A stretch of 64,000 nucleotides of DNA from Bacillus infantis NRRL B-14911. Lineage in GTDB: Bacteria; Bacillota; Bacilli; Bacillales; Cytobacillaceae. The notes beneath the pieces are model-generated. The model was not told the DNA's origin and did not search any database. It worked only from the letters and a program-made list of their open reading frames with translations. The stretch is taken from positions 3,372,501 to 3,436,500 of the forward strand of contig NC_022524.1 of NCBI RefSeq assembly GCF_000473245.1, given 5' to 3'. Both the position numbers and the translations under genes were made by a program. Below, piece after piece: positions 1 through 10,981 of this stretch (position 1 is its first letter; the number at the start of each line of letters is the position of its first letter).

Positions 1-293
1 CCGAAGAAAGTACTGAAGATATCCTCGAATCCGCCGAAGCCGCCTCCGAAATCTCCTCCTCCAAAGCCCTGGTTGGGATCTGTATGGCCAAACTGGTCAT
101 AGTGGGCGCGTTTCTGATCATCACTCAAAACTTCGTATGCTTCTTTTACTTCCTTGAATTTCTCATCTGCGTCCGCTTCTTTATTAATATCAGGATGATA
201 CTTTTTTGAAAGCTTGCGGTAGGATTTCTTTATTTCATCCTTGCTGGCACTTTTGCTGACCCCCAGGACCTCATAATAATCCCGTTTGCTCAT
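1..293 (-). CDS. dnaJ: Chaperone protein DnaJ, N-terminal part (runs off window)
   Basis: Hsp40 co-chaperone that stimulates the DnaK ATPase. The sequence shows the start ([14 protein letters not shown]), a complete J-domain with the HPD motif (KKYHPDIN) and the beginning of the Gly/Phe-rich linker ([16 protein letters not shown]). The zinc-finger and C-terminal domains lie outside the window. The ATG has a GGGGAG ribosome site upstream. It follows dnaK in the same direction but is separated from it by about 330 bases holding a terminator, repeat DNA and a candidate promoter, so it is probably at least partly transcribed on its own. Confidence 0.97.
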   Translation of the reverse strand, partial: MSKRDYYEVLGVSKSASKDEIKKSYRKLSKKYHPDINKEADADEKFKEVKEAYEVLSDDQKRAHYDQFGHTDPNQGFGGGDFGGGFGGFEDIFSTFF

Positions 294-329
294 GAATTTC
301 ACACTCCCCGGTCATTTCACATAAAGATT

Positions 330-359
330 ATTGTATCACTCTATAAAGAAAAAGTGCAA
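330..359 (-). promoter_or_regulatory. Candidate sigma-A promoter for dnaJ
   Basis: On the minus strand TTGCAC (354-359) and TACAAT (330-335) are separated by 18 bases, about 35 bases before the dnaJ start. It lies downstream of the dnaK terminator, so it would give dnaJ an independent transcript. No CIRCE is seen here. Confidence 0.55.
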
Positions 360-370
360 TAGTTAAACTA

Positions 371-489
371 AAAGCGGAGGCGGCTTGTTCAGGCCCGACA
401 AGCTTAAGACAAGCAGAGCGGAAGGTTGTTCTTTAACCTTCTGATCTGCTTGGCTTAAGACCTCGAGGGCCTAGCCGCCGGAGCTGGAT
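371..489. repeat. Dispersed structured repeat (type A) between dnaK and dnaJ
   Basis: About 120 bases with an outer inverted repeat (GGCGGCT … AGCCGCC) and a long imperfect inner hairpin (CTTAAGACAAGCAGA … TCTGCTTGGCTTAAG around GAAGGTT/AACCTTC). It ends in a CCTCGAGGG block that recurs in the repeat at 43431-43603. It looks like a non-coding dispersed repeat of the kind common between genes in Bacillaceae. No ORF of note. Confidence 0.6.
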
Positions 490-495
490 AAACTA

Positions 496-552
496 AAAGC
501 GGAGGGCGCTTGCCCTAATAAGGAACGCAGGCTAATCACCTGGCCTAATCAC
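496..552. repeat. Truncated copy of the dispersed repeat (type B)
   Basis: The stretch resembles the left end of the repeats at 43431 and 49934 (AGCG…GCGCTTG…AAGGAACGCAGGCTAA) but stops after about 57 bases, so it is read as a partial copy lying next to the type A element. Confidence 0.45.
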
Positions 553-565
553 TGCTCCAGATTAA

Positions 566-601
566 GAAAAAAAGCCAAAGTCAAGTGGAACCTGACTTTG
601 A
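566..601 (-). terminator. Terminator downstream of dnaK
   Basis: On the minus strand AAAGTCA, a nine-base loop and TGACTTT are followed by GGCTTTTTTT. It lies 23 bases after the dnaK stop and would end or reduce transcription into dnaJ. Confidence 0.75.
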
Positions 602-624
602 CTTTTATATCCTGCTGCCTGCTA

Positions 625-2481
<1,857 letters not shown>

Positions 2482-2484
2482 TTA

Positions 2485-3108
2485 TTATTGGTTTACTTTT
2501 ACCATTGCCGGACGGATGACCCTGTCCTTTAGCATGTAGCCTTTTTGGAATTCTTCCACAACTGTGTTGGATGCAAAGTTTTCGTCTTCAACCTGCATGA
2601 CAGCCTGGTGCAGATGCGGATCAAACTCTTTTCCGACAGCCTCGATTGCTTCGGCGCCTTCTTTCTTGATCGCCTCCGCAAGACTGCGGTAAACCATTTC
2701 CATTCCCTGCTGGAGCGTTTTGGCCTGCTCATTGTCAGTTTCCATTTTCAGCGCTCTTTCGAAATTGTCAAGGGCTGGAAGCAGTTCAGTGATCAGTTTT
2801 TGTGCTCTATATTTTTCAGCCGCCTCCTGGTCAAGCTTTGCCCGGCGCCTGGAATTATCAAAGTCTGCCTGAAGACGGAGATAGCGGTTTTCTGCTTCCC
2901 CCAATTTCGCCTCAAGCTCTGCAATTTTTTCGTGTGTAGCCTTCAGCTCTGCTGAGTCTTCCTGGCCCATAGATGGCTCTTCACCATTTTCACCAGTTTC
3001 AGATGGTGCAGCTGATTCTCCGAAAACTGCTTCGATTGGCTCATTGCTGCCTTGTGCAGCGGCTGCTTCTTGTTCTTCTTCCTTTAAAAAGTCCTTATTG
3101 TCTGCCAA
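2485..3108 (-). CDS. grpE: Nucleotide exchange factor GrpE
   Basis: Releases ADP from DnaK. The 207-residue product has an acidic, variable N-terminus (residues 1-50), a long coiled coil (about 55-110, containing [15 protein letters not shown]) and the C-terminal beta domain with the GrpE signature ([11 protein letters not shown] … [16 protein letters not shown]). The start is TTG, chosen because GGAGGTGAACTAG lies directly upstream and the protein then begins MADNKDF. It lies 30 bases before dnaK and 133 bases after hrcA in the same operon. Confidence 0.97.
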   Translation of the reverse strand: MADNKDFLKEEEQEAAAAQGSNEPIEAVFGESAAPSETGENGEEPSMGQEDSAELKATHEKIAELEAKLGEAENRYLRLQADFDNSRRRAKLDQEAAEKYRAQKLITELLPALDNFERALKMETDNEQAKTLQQGMEMVYRSLAEAIKKEGAEAIEAVGKEFDPHLHQAVMQVEDENFASNTVVEEFQKGYMLKDRVIRPAMVKVNQ

Positions 3109-3241
3109 CTAGTTCACCTCCCTTAAAGGTTAAGCATGCCTGGCGTGACTTGCATGCCATAGGACGCTGATTGGATATAAATATTTACACGCAATGAAAG
3201 GGATGGAAGACAGCTTCCACCCATCATCAATATTACCCGCG

Positions 3242-4273
3242 TCAGCTCTTTTGATACAGCTTCGTCAGGACGTCAGTGAGGTCTGCGCTGATAATCTGCA
3301 GCAGGCTGATCACCCTGGAATACTCCATCCTCGTCGGCCCAAGGACCGCGATGGTCCCCAGCTGCTCTGCCCCCATTGAATAGGTGGCAGTAATGAGGCT
3401 ACAGTTTTCCATGGCCGAGTTCTCATTCTCTCTGCCGATTTTAATATTGATTCCTGATTTATCTTTGCGTATTAAATCATAGATGCTTTCTTCCTGCTCA
3501 ATCATATTCATCAGATTCCTGATTTTATTGATATCATGGAATTCCGGCTGGCTGAGCATGTTCGTCTTGCCGCCGAAAAAGAGTTTTTCATTGGCTGACA
3601 GCTTTAATATGTCAGCAAAAGAATAGAGCAGGAGATCATAGTGATTGACATGCTGCCTGAGCAGTACAGCCACTTCTTTATAGATTTTATCGTTGAGATT
3701 ATCTATAGGCACACCGGCTAGCCGCTCATTCAGGATATTGACCAGTTTTTCTATTTCCCCAGGGTGGATATTCTCAGGTATGCTGAACATTTTGTTTTCC
3801 ACATGCCCTGTATCAGTCACAATGATGGCTATGGCCGTATCCTTGTTCAGAGGGACAATCTGAATTTTTCTCAGCTTGTTTTCTTTAACGGCTGGACCAA
3901 GGACAATTGACGTATAGCTCGTCAGTTCTGACATGATTCTGGCAGATTTCTGCACAATCTTTTCGAGCTCATAAATCCGCTCTGCAAAGAGGGACTTAAT
4001 GGTGAATATATCCTGCTGGTTCAGCTTCTGGGGTGACAAAAGATGGTCAACATAATAGCGATAGCCTTTTTCAGAAGGAACCCTTCCGGATGAGGTGTGT
4101 GTTTTCTCGATAAAACCCAATTCTTCTAAATCAGCCATTTCGTTTCGTATAGTGGCCGAACTGAAAGAAATTTCTTCTTTTTTCGACAGGCTCCTTGAAC
4201 CGACTGGCTGGGCAGACCGAATGAAATCATCAACAATCACCTGGAAAATCAATAATTGACGATCTGTTAACAC
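3242..4273 (-). CDS. hrcA: Heat-inducible transcription repressor HrcA
   Basis: Repressor that binds CIRCE and controls class I heat-shock genes. The winged-helix N-terminus ([20 protein letters not shown] … [42 protein letters not shown]) and the HrcA core are complete. The start is taken as GTG at 4273, because AGAGGTGATAAAC sits just upstream and this gives 343 residues, the length in B. subtilis. An in-frame GTG at 4294 would fall inside the CIRCE operator and is less likely. It is the first gene of the operon and lies directly behind its own operator, which implies autoregulation. Confidence 0.98.
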   Translation of the reverse strand: MLTDRQLLIFQVIVDDFIRSAQPVGSRSLSKKEEISFSSATIRNEMADLEELGFIEKTHTSSGRVPSEKGYRYYVDHLLSPQKLNQQDIFTIKSLFAERIYELEKIVQKSARIMSELTSYTSIVLGPAVKENKLRKIQIVPLNKDTAIAIIVTDTGHVENKMFSIPENIHPGEIEKLVNILNERLAGVPIDNLNDKIYKEVAVLLRQHVNHYDLLLYSFADILKLSANEKLFFGGKTNMLSQPEFHDINKIRNLMNMIEQEESIYDLIRKDKSGINIKIGRENENSAMENCSLITATYSMGAEQLGTIAVLGPTRMEYSRVISLLQIISADLTDVLTKLYQKS

Positions 4274-4287
4274 GTTTATCACCTCTG

Positions 4288-4314
4288 TTAGCACTCTTCA
4301 ACAGTGAGTGCTAA
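4288..4314 (-). promoter_or_regulatory. CIRCE operator of the hrcA operon
   Basis: Perfect CIRCE inverted repeat TTAGCACTC-N9-GAGTGCTAA located between the promoter and the hrcA ribosome site. It is the known binding site of HrcA. No second CIRCE was seen elsewhere in the window. Confidence 0.98.
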
Positions 4315-4326
4315 ATCTAATAATAA

Positions 4327-4354
4327 ATTATCAAATTTATAGGCGCGATGTCAA
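4327..4354 (-). promoter_or_regulatory. Sigma-A promoter of the hrcA-grpE-dnaK operon
   Basis: On the minus strand TTGACA (4349-4354) and GATAAT (4327-4332), 16 bases apart (TAATTT at 18 bases is the alternative -10), lie just upstream of CIRCE. The predicted start of transcription falls a few bases before or at the operator. Confidence 0.8.
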
Positions 4355-4357
4355 TCA

Positions 4358-5497
4358 TTAGATTACACCGATGAAGGATTGAAATACTTCGTTCCCAAGA
4401 AGGCGCCCTTTTCGCGTCAGCCGGATCGACTTCCCGCCAGCTTCGATCAGTTCTAATGTCTGAAGCCTTTCCAGCTCGCTCCTGAACAGCTGAAGGGGAT
4501 CTTCTTCAAATTTCTCCATAAAGCGGGAAACTTCTACACCTTCCGTCTTTCTAAGCCCCAGGAACATTTCCTCTTCCATCCTTTCAGCTTTTGTCACAAT
4601 ATGCGATTCCATGACAGGAAGTTTGTTTTCCGACAAGGGCTCCATATATTTCTTCAGCGGCCCGTAATTGGCATTCCGGCTCCCGCCTGCATAGCCATGG
4701 GCCCCGGCTCCAAATCCATAATACTCTTCATTATTCCAGTATGTCAGGTTATGCCTGCTTTCAAAACCGGGAAGCGCAAAATTGCTGATTTCATATTGCT
4801 TAAATCCTTCAAGATCCATCCTTTCCATAAGAAGCTCATACATCGCTGCCTCTGCATCTTCACCCGGGGAAGGAAGCTTCCCTTTTCGCATAAGATTATA
4901 AAAAACCGTCTTCGGTTCAATGATCAGTGAGTATCCGGAATAGTGCTGGATATCCAGTGTAAAGGCAGTATCCAGCGTTTCCTTGAAGTCAGCGATGGTC
5001 TGGCCCGGCAAGCTGTAAATAAGGTCTACACTGATGCTGCTGAACCCTGTTTTTTTCGCAAGTTCAATTGATGCAAATACATCCTTGGCCCTGTGTGTTC
5101 TGCCGATCCTCTTCAGCAATTCTTCATTGAAGGTCTGGACTCCAAAGCTCAGCCTGTTTACCCCGGCATCATAAAGCGCCTTCAGCTTATCTTCAGAAAG
5201 ATCGCCCGGGTTTGCTTCGAAGGTGAATTCTGCCCCTTCTTCAAGAGGCATATGCTTTCTGATTGATGCGCACAGCATCTCGAGCTGGCGTGCATCCAAG
5301 GCAGTCGGGGTGCCTCCGCCAACAAAAATTGAACGGAAAGGGCTTGAGGGACGATCCTGAAGGGTCAATTCCATTTCTTTTTCAAGGGCCTGCAGATATT
5401 CATCGACCGGCTGGCCTTTAAGAAACACTTTATTAAAATCACAATAATGGCATATATGTTCACAAAACGGTATATGGATATAAGCCGCATTTATCAT
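4358..5497 (-). CDS. hemW: Radical SAM heme chaperone HemW
   Basis: Member of the HemN-like radical SAM family, now regarded as a heme-trafficking chaperone rather than a true coproporphyrinogen dehydrogenase. The radical SAM cluster motif CEHICHYCDF (CX3CX2CxF, residues 12-21) and the GGGTP motif are visible. The C-terminal HemW domain ends before the hrcA promoter. The start at 5497 (MINAAYIHIPFCE) follows homologues and gives 379 residues; an upstream ATG at 5530 adds 11 residues, and neither has a well-spaced ribosome site. It lies between lepA and hrcA as in B. subtilis. Confidence 0.93.
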   Translation of the reverse strand: MINAAYIHIPFCEHICHYCDFNKVFLKGQPVDEYLQALEKEMELTLQDRPSSPFRSIFVGGGTPTALDARQLEMLCASIRKHMPLEEGAEFTFEANPGDLSEDKLKALYDAGVNRLSFGVQTFNEELLKRIGRTHRAKDVFASIELAKKTGFSSISVDLIYSLPGQTIADFKETLDTAFTLDIQHYSGYSLIIEPKTVFYNLMRKGKLPSPGEDAEAAMYELLMERMDLEGFKQYEISNFALPGFESRHNLTYWNNEEYYGFGAGAHGYAGGSRNANYGPLKKYMEPLSENKLPVMESHIVTKAERMEEEMFLGLRKTEGVEVSRFMEKFEEDPLQLFRSELERLQTLELIEAGGKSIRLTRKGRLLGNEVFQSFIGVI

Positions 5498-5550
5498 ACG
5501 TGTCGTCACAACCTTTAATAATTTGCTCATCGGCAGATCTTTTTTTCAAT

Positions 5551-5595
5551 GAAAAAGAGGTTAGAGCTGCTTGTATGCAAGCATATCTAACCTCC
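5551..5595 (-). terminator. Terminator downstream of lepA
   Basis: Long minus-strand hairpin GAGGTTAGA … TCTAACCTC with an inner GCTTG/CAAGC stem, followed by TTTTT. It separates lepA from hemW. Confidence 0.85.
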
Positions 5596-5620
5596 GGCAA
5601 CAAATCAAACCTGGAGCCTG

Positions 5621-7456
5621 TTACTTTTTGGGAGTCGTATCGTCCATTTTCAGGACTGCCATGAATGCTTCCTGCGGAACTTCGACAGAGCCGACCTGCT
5701 TCATGCGCTTTTTCCCTTCCTTCTGCTTTTCAAGCAGCTTTCTTTTCCGGGAAATATCTCCGCCGTAACATTTCGCCAATACGTTCTTCCTCATCGCTTT
5801 AATCGTTGAACGCGCAACGATTTTTTGCCCGATTGCAGCCTGGATCGGCACCTCAAACTGCTGGCGGGGAATCAGGTCCTTCAGTTTCTCTACAATCACT
5901 TTTCCACGTTCATATGCGAAATCTCTATGGACGATAAAGCTGAGCGCATCGACTTTTTCAGCGTTAAGCAGAATGTCCATTTTGACAAGCTTGGATTCTT
6001 TATAGCCAATCAGCTCATAATCGAATGAGGCATAGCCTTTTGTGCTGGATTTAAGCTGATCGAAGAAGTCATACACAATTTCCGAAAGCGGAATTTCGTA
6101 CACAATGCTGACCCTGGTCTCATCCATATACTGCATATCAATGAAAATACCGCGTTTTTCCTGGCAGAGCTCCATGATTGCACCGACATAATCATTTGGC
6201 GCCATCATCGTCGCCTTTACATAAGGCTCCTCTACACGGTCAATTTTCTGTGCGTCAGGCATATCTGACGGATTGTCCACTTTCAGCAAAGTGCCGTCAG
6301 TCATGACAACATCGTAGATAACGCTTGGTGCAGTTGTGATCAGGTCTATCTTGAATTCCCGCTCAATGCGTTCCTGGATGATTTCCATATGAAGCAGTCC
6401 AAGGAATCCGCAGCGGAAACCGAAGCCCAATGCCTGGGAAGTCTCCGGCTCAAACTGAAGCGCAGAATCGTTGAGCTCCAGCTTTTCAAGCGCTTCGCGC
6501 AAATCATTGAATCTGGCGCTGTCAATCGGGTACAGGCCGCAGTATACCATTGGATTCAGCTTCCGGTAGCCTGGCAGGGGTTCTGCAGCTCCATTTTTCG
6601 CGCTTGTGATCGTATCGCCGACACGTGTATCGCCGACATTCTTAATTGCTGCTGTCAGGAAGCCTACATCACCTACAGAAAGCTCAGGCAGCGGAGTTGA
6701 TTTCGGTGTGAAAACGCCTACCTCCGTGACTTCGAACTCTTTGCCGGTCGCCATCATCTTGACTTTATCACCGACCTTCACTGTTCCTTCAACAACACGG
6801 ATATAGGCAACAACGCCTCTGTATGCATCATAAAGGCTGTCAAAGATCAACGCCTTCAGCGGGGCATCTGGATCTCCCTGTGGAGCTGGAACCTTCTCAA
6901 CGACCTGTTCCAGAATCTCCTCAATTCCGATCCCTGCTTTTGCAGATGCCAATACAGCCTCACTGGCATCAAGCCCGATGACGTCCTCGATTTCACCGCG
7001 CACCCGTTCAGGATCTGCACTTGGAAGGTCGATTTTGTTGATGACCGGTACAATTTCAAGGTCATTATCAATGGCAAGGTACACATTTGCCAGAGTTTGG
7101 GCTTCAATGCCTTGTGCAGCATCCACAACAAGCACTGCGCCTTCACATGCTGCAAGGCTTCGGGACACTTCATAAGTAAAGTCTACGTGCCCTGGGGTAT
7201 CAATCAGATGAAAAGTGTAAATTTCTCCATCTTTTGCTTTATATTTTAATTGCACAGAATTCAATTTGATTGTAATCCCGCGTTCTCTTTCCAGGTCCAT
7301 GGAATCGAGCAGCTGGTCCTTCATTTCCCGCGCCGTCAAGGCATTTGTTCTTTCCAGGATTCTGTCAGCCAGCGTTGATTTCCCATGGTCAATATGGGCA
7401 ATTATTGAAAAATTCCGGGTTTTCGATTGTCTTTCCAGTCTGTCTTCTCTATTCAT
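5621..7456 (-). CDS. lepA: Elongation factor 4 (LepA)
   Basis: Ribosome-bound translational GTPase (EF4). The GTPase motifs [18 protein letters not shown] and [10 protein letters not shown] are present in the first 140 residues. EF-G-like domains and the LepA-specific C-terminus ([25 protein letters not shown]) follow. The ATG at 7456 is preferred over an in-frame GTG at 7465, because the AGGAG element is eight bases upstream of the ATG and would abut the GTG; this gives 611 residues. Gene order lepA–yqxA–spoIIP–gpr matches Bacillus. Confidence 0.98.
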   Translation of the reverse strand: MNREDRLERQSKTRNFSIIAHIDHGKSTLADRILERTNALTAREMKDQLLDSMDLERERGITIKLNSVQLKYKAKDGEIYTFHLIDTPGHVDFTYEVSRSLAACEGAVLVVDAAQGIEAQTLANVYLAIDNDLEIVPVINKIDLPSADPERVRGEIEDVIGLDASEAVLASAKAGIGIEEILEQVVEKVPAPQGDPDAPLKALIFDSLYDAYRGVVAYIRVVEGTVKVGDKVKMMATGKEFEVTEVGVFTPKSTPLPELSVGDVGFLTAAIKNVGDTRVGDTITSAKNGAAEPLPGYRKLNPMVYCGLYPIDSARFNDLREALEKLELNDSALQFEPETSQALGFGFRCGFLGLLHMEIIQERIEREFKIDLITTAPSVIYDVVMTDGTLLKVDNPSDMPDAQKIDRVEEPYVKATMMAPNDYVGAIMELCQEKRGIFIDMQYMDETRVSIVYEIPLSEIVYDFFDQLKSSTKGYASFDYELIGYKESKLVKMDILLNAEKVDALSFIVHRDFAYERGKVIVEKLKDLIPRQQFEVPIQAAIGQKIVARSTIKAMRKNVLAKCYGGDISRKRKLLEKQKEGKKRMKQVGSVEVPQEAFMAVLKMDDTTPKK

Positions 7457-7552
7457 AGCGTTCACTCCTACTATACTCGCGCATATACACTATTTTTGAT
7501 TATATCAGCAGGGGTTGGAACATTCAAGGAAAAGCGGAAGCACTGAGAAGGC

Positions 7553-7585
7553 CACTAAAATAAAACAGCCATCTCCCGGATGGCC
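7553..7585 (-). terminator. Terminator downstream of yqxA
   Basis: Minus-strand hairpin GCCATC-CGGGA-GATGGC followed by TGTTTTATTTT, 13 bases after the yqxA stop. Confidence 0.75.
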
Positions 7586-7597
7586 GATTGTTCTCTA

Positions 7598-7936
7598 TTA
7601 TTTTATCAGATCCGCCACTTTCTGTATGGCGGTGTCTGCGGCCTTTGATAGCCCTTCGGCAAGATCCCTGCCGGCAGAGGAAAAGAAATTATATGCCTTC
7701 ATCTCTTCCAGCTTTTCTCTTTTCTTTTCCAGGTCATGCGAAGATACGTCCTGGCCGAGTATGGAGGCCTCCAGCTCCCCTGTACTGCTTTCATTAATGG
7801 AGAAAGCAGGATTCAGCCCTTTTTCATCATAGCCTCTCATAGCCCTCGTCCCCTCATTGGCATGCTGCATGCCAAAAAGGACGGAAATGAACATCAATGC
7901 TGCAGCAAGGAAAGCTTTTACCATAAACATTTTCAT
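7598..7936 (-). CDS. yqxA: YqxA family protein (DUF3679)
   Basis: Small protein of unknown function encoded directly after spoIIP, as in B. subtilis. It has one N-terminal hydrophobic segment (VKAFLAAALMFISVLFGM), then an acidic to amphipathic region, and so is probably membrane-anchored with an external domain. Its position suggests a sporulation link, which is inference. The ATG at 7936 is chosen because AAAAAGGTG lies six bases upstream; upstream in-frame ATGs at 7939 and 7954 fit the ribosome site less well. Product 112 residues. Confidence 0.85.
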   Translation of the reverse strand: MKMFMVKAFLAAALMFISVLFGMQHANEGTRAMRGYDEKGLNPAFSINESSTGELEASILGQDVSSHDLEKKREKLEEMKAYNFFSSAGRDLAEGLSKAADTAIQKVADLIK

Positions 7937-7950
7937 CATAATCACCTTTT

Positions 7951-9141
7951 TCATTCTTTGCCGGCAGGGATATTTCCGGAAGAATCTACTTTCTCTGCCT
8001 GCCAGTAATATTCACTGAAAACTTCTGCCAGAGCTTCAGCTGATCTGTACAGCTCCTCGAAGGTATTGTCCACCCCTCCGATTTCAACCAGAATCGCATG
8101 CTCGGATAAATCCTGATTGAATTTACCGTTCGTCAGGCTTCCTTCCTTTGTTAATGCCCCCCTGCTTAAGCCTTTATATTTTTTTTCCAAAAGATTATGA
8201 AGTTCATTGGCAAATGAAAGATTCTGCTCATAACCTTTATGCTCTGCACCAATGATAAAAGCGACTTTAGCAAAATCGACATCATCTATTTCAGTCGTGG
8301 TATCACTTTTCCTTTTGGCATCCCGATGGATATCAATTAAATAAGACAGATGTTGATCAGCTGCGAGTGCAGTTTCGACGGCTTCCCTTGACTGGTCATA
8401 TGACTGTGAATAGCTCCAGCCTTTTCTGCTTAAGTCAGCCTGGATGTCAGTCTTGTCCACCGCTGCGCCAATGCCCTTTGCCTCCAGGGCTGATTTCAGG
8501 CGTTCTCCCACTTTGGTGATATTCTGTTCAGGATGAAATGCCTGATCAATATCCTTCACTCCATCCAAGTAAGGAAGGAAAGATTCACGATTATGCGAAA
8601 AATAAATATAAACGATCTTTTTGCCTCCGGTCGTCATCCTTGTTTCTTCATCGATACCCGCCATTTTTCCGCCGTTCATCAGGGAAGCTTCCTGTTCAGC
8701 CCGCAGCGATTCAATCGGAGGCGGGGATTCAATTGGCATATTGGAATTATTCGTTTCTTCACCCGCTGTGAGGAGTGCGCCTTCATAACCTCGAAAGGCA
8801 GGCAGTTCTCTTCCAAGCAGACTGCCCGGGTCATTCAGGCGTACATTCGTGGACAGTTCGAATAATAGGCCTGAAAGGGGAGGGGGCACCGGTCTATCCG
8901 GCAGCGCTGCATGGAAATGGTGATTCTCCAAACCAATCAGCTGGTACAGCCCCTCTGCTTTCATATTGGACAGCGCAGCCCTGATAGATTCAGGGACAGC
9001 CCTATATTCATTGCCCGGAAAAGCAACAGCCCCGCTGACCGCAAATACCAGGCCGGAAAACAGCAGACAGGCTGTGCTTGCCTTCAGAAATCCAGACCCA
9101 ATCATCCCCGGGCGGTTATCAGTTGGTTTCGCTGTTTTCAT
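7951..9141 (-). CDS. spoIIP: Stage II sporulation protein P, peptidoglycan hydrolase
   Basis: Cell wall amidase/endopeptidase of the SpoIIDMP engulfment machine, made in the mother cell. The 396-residue product has an N-terminal membrane segment (about residues 20-40) and the SpoIIP domain with its conserved histidine motifs (YIYFSHNRESF, YLIDIHRDA) and EIGGVDN. The ATG is preceded by GAAGAGGTGGACCT. It lies 70 bases after gpr and 14 before yqxA, all in the same direction. Confidence 0.97.
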   Translation of the reverse strand: MKTAKPTDNRPGMIGSGFLKASTACLLFSGLVFAVSGAVAFPGNEYRAVPESIRAALSNMKAEGLYQLIGLENHHFHAALPDRPVPPPLSGLLFELSTNVRLNDPGSLLGRELPAFRGYEGALLTAGEETNNSNMPIESPPPIESLRAEQEASLMNGGKMAGIDEETRMTTGGKKIVYIYFSHNRESFLPYLDGVKDIDQAFHPEQNITKVGERLKSALEAKGIGAAVDKTDIQADLSRKGWSYSQSYDQSREAVETALAADQHLSYLIDIHRDAKRKSDTTTEIDDVDFAKVAFIIGAEHKGYEQNLSFANELHNLLEKKYKGLSRGALTKEGSLTNGKFNQDLSEHAILVEIGGVDNTFEELYRSAEALAEVFSEYYWQAEKVDSSGNIPAGKE

Positions 9142-9211
9142 AGGTCCACCTCTTCAGCTTAAGTCTAGTAAATCTTATGACTGTGCTAGAGTAGATAGAA
9201 CCTCAAGAAGG

Positions 9212-10336
9212 CTACCTAGTATAAAAACCGGAATTTTCCTGGTTGATCCTGCTATGGAGGGCAGCATTCAGCCCATTGGCTACCAGATTGGACATATCCT
9301 CCATAAACACATCCACCTCTTTCGGTGTTACCATCAGATTATGGCCGATAGGAGAAAGCACCTCATAAATCAGCTTTCTCTTTTCTTCATCTGGAAGTGT
9401 GCCGACAATGCCAAGGAAAGTCTGCCGCTGCTGTTCTTCTGGCAGGTCTTCCTCTGTGAGCTTCTTCCTTTTCCCGAAATTCATGCCTGCAGGGGCCAGC
9501 GCCCGGGATGGCCTGTCACCTTCCTTAAGCTCCCTGCCGAAATGCTTAAGAATAAAATCAATTGTATCGCTTGTGATGCTGACTGCATCCACGACGGTCG
9601 GCACCCCAATTGCAATCACTGGAATCCCGAGAGTTTCCCTGCTGAGCTCCTTCCGCTTGTTGCCTACTCCTGAACCCGGATGGATGCCTGTATCAGAAAT
9701 TTGGATGGTAGAGTTCACCCTTTCAATTGAGCGGGCGGCCAGGGCGTCAACTGCAAGCACAAAATCCGGCTTCGTCTTCTCCACTACCCCAAAGATGATA
9801 TCGCTTGTCTCGATCCCGGTCAGCCCCATAACGCCAGGGGCAAGGGCACTTACTGGCCTGTAGCCCTCTTCAACATTTTCCGGCTGAAGCTGATAAAGGT
9901 GGCGTGTGACCAAAATATTTTCACAAACCTGGGGTCCCAGTGCATCGGGCGTGACATTCCAGTTTCCGAGACCAACGACAAGGCAGCTTGCATCTTTCTT
10001 GATCCCCATCCCCTCAATGAAACGGGCCAATTCGCTTGAAAACACATTTTCGACCTTCTGCTGAAGCTCTGTGTCCTGCTGCCTGATACCCTGGACCTCA
10101 ATGGTTAGATACTTGCCTTCTTTCTTCCCGAGGGATTTGGCGCCTTCTGATGTCACCTCAACATAAGATATCTTGAGATCATCTTCTTCTTTTTCTTTAA
10201 TTATGACCCCTTCAAGCTGAGAGAGATTCTCTTCTTTCCCAAGGTTTTTTGAGCGTTCATCCATTACTATCTCCCTGGCTTCAATGGCAAGGTCGGTTCT
10301 TATTGAATAGCTGCTAAGATCTAATGGTTCTTTCAC
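9212..10336 (-). CDS. gpr: Germination protease Gpr
   Basis: Spore protease that degrades small acid-soluble proteins when the spore germinates. The 374-residue sequence matches family length. The N-terminus has the propeptide form seen in Bacillus GPR, with a likely autoprocessing site after Asp15 (…[10 protein letters not shown]). The core includes [16 protein letters not shown] and the C-terminus [20 protein letters not shown]. The start is GTG with AGAGGG eight bases upstream. In B. subtilis this gene is a forespore gene; no clear forespore promoter was picked out here. Confidence 0.97.
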   Translation of the reverse strand: MKEPLDLSSYSIRTDLAIEAREIVMDERSKNLGKEENLSQLEGVIIKEKEEDDLKISYVEVTSEGAKSLGKKEGKYLTIEVQGIRQQDTELQQKVENVFSSELARFIEGMGIKKDASCLVVGLGNWNVTPDALGPQVCENILVTRHLYQLQPENVEEGYRPVSALAPGVMGLTGIETSDIIFGVVEKTKPDFVLAVDALAARSIERVNSTIQISDTGIHPGSGVGNKRKELSRETLGIPVIAIGVPTVVDAVSITSDTIDFILKHFGRELKEGDRPSRALAPAGMNFGKRKKLTEEDLPEEQQRQTFLGIVGTLPDEEKRKLIYEVLSPIGHNLMVTPKEVDVFMEDMSNLVANGLNAALHSRINQENSGFYTR

Positions 10337-10515
10337 ATTGCTGCCCTCTTTTCTTCAATCCGGCCTGGGCCGGTGCTTTTTCCTAGCTTTGCCTGAACCG
10401 CGCCAATTCATTCAGAAGCTGTCCCGCCTGGAGCCTATGTTCATTTGCTTCCCTAAAATGATCAAACTGCTTTTGGGTCCTTCCCGGCAAAAAGAATTGA
10501 TTTTAAACTACAGTA

Positions 10516-10544
10516 TTGCATTATTAGCATGCCTTTGATAAAAT
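10516..10544 (+). promoter_or_regulatory. Candidate promoter for rpsT
   Basis: TTGCAT (10516-10521) and TAAAAT (10539-10544) with a 17-base spacer, followed by an 86-base leader to the rpsT start. The rest of the 294-base gpr–rpsT gap shows no gene. Confidence 0.55.
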
Positions 10545-10630
10545 AGCACTTGTTCTTAATTATTGTTAATGAATGATATGAAAGTCGAGTTAATATAATC
10601 TCGATTGCTTTTTTCTAGGAGGTGAATGGA

Positions 10631-10897
10631 ATGCCAAACATTAAATCTGCTATTAAACGCGTAAAAACAAGCGAAGCCCGCAATGCTCAAAACGTGACTG
10701 TTAAGTCTTCAATGCGTACTGCTGTCAAGAAAGCTGAAGCTGCAATCGTGAACGAAGATACAGCTGCTGCTAAGACTGCATATGCGAACGCAGTCAGCCA
10801 GCTTGACAAAGCTGCTGCAAAAGGCCTTATCCACAAAAACGCTGCTGCACGCAAGCAATCTCGTCTTGCTAAAAAACTAAACTCTTTGAACGCGTAA
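10631..10897 (+). CDS. rpsT: 30S ribosomal protein S20
   Basis: Primary-binding protein of the small ribosomal subunit. The product is 88 residues, the usual Bacillus length, rich in Lys and Ala, beginning [15 protein letters not shown] and ending [14 protein letters not shown]. The start is fixed by a perfect AGGAGGTGAA sequence just upstream; a GTG nine bases earlier lies inside that ribosome site. It is a single gene with its own promoter and terminator, divergent from gpr and convergent with holA. Confidence 0.99.
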   Translation: MPNIKSAIKRVKTSEARNAQNVTVKSSMRTAVKKAEAAIVNEDTAAAKTAYANAVSQLDKAAAKGLIHKNAAARKQSRLAKKLNSLNA

Positions 10898-10913
10898 TCG
10901 TTTAAAGATTCCC

Positions 10914-10940
10914 GGCTATCTTCACAGATAGCCTTTTCTT
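10914..10940 (+). terminator. Terminator of rpsT
   Basis: GGCTATC-TTCACA-GATAGCC followed by TTTTCTT, 16 bases after the rpsT stop. Confidence 0.85.
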
Positions 10941-10954
10941 ATGCCGTAAAAATG

Positions 10955-10981
10955 AAAAAATGGCCTTTTGGGCCATTTTTT
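10955..10981 (-). terminator. Terminator of holA, bidirectional
   Basis: TGGCC-TTTTG-GGCCA flanked by A-run and T-run, so it can act for holA on the minus strand and as a second stop for rpsT. Confidence 0.75.

Noticed and set aside
8966-9673. 235-residue open frame on the plus strand
   Set aside because: It lies antisense across the ends of spoIIP and gpr, has no ribosome site and a non-protein-like composition; both genes beneath it are certain.
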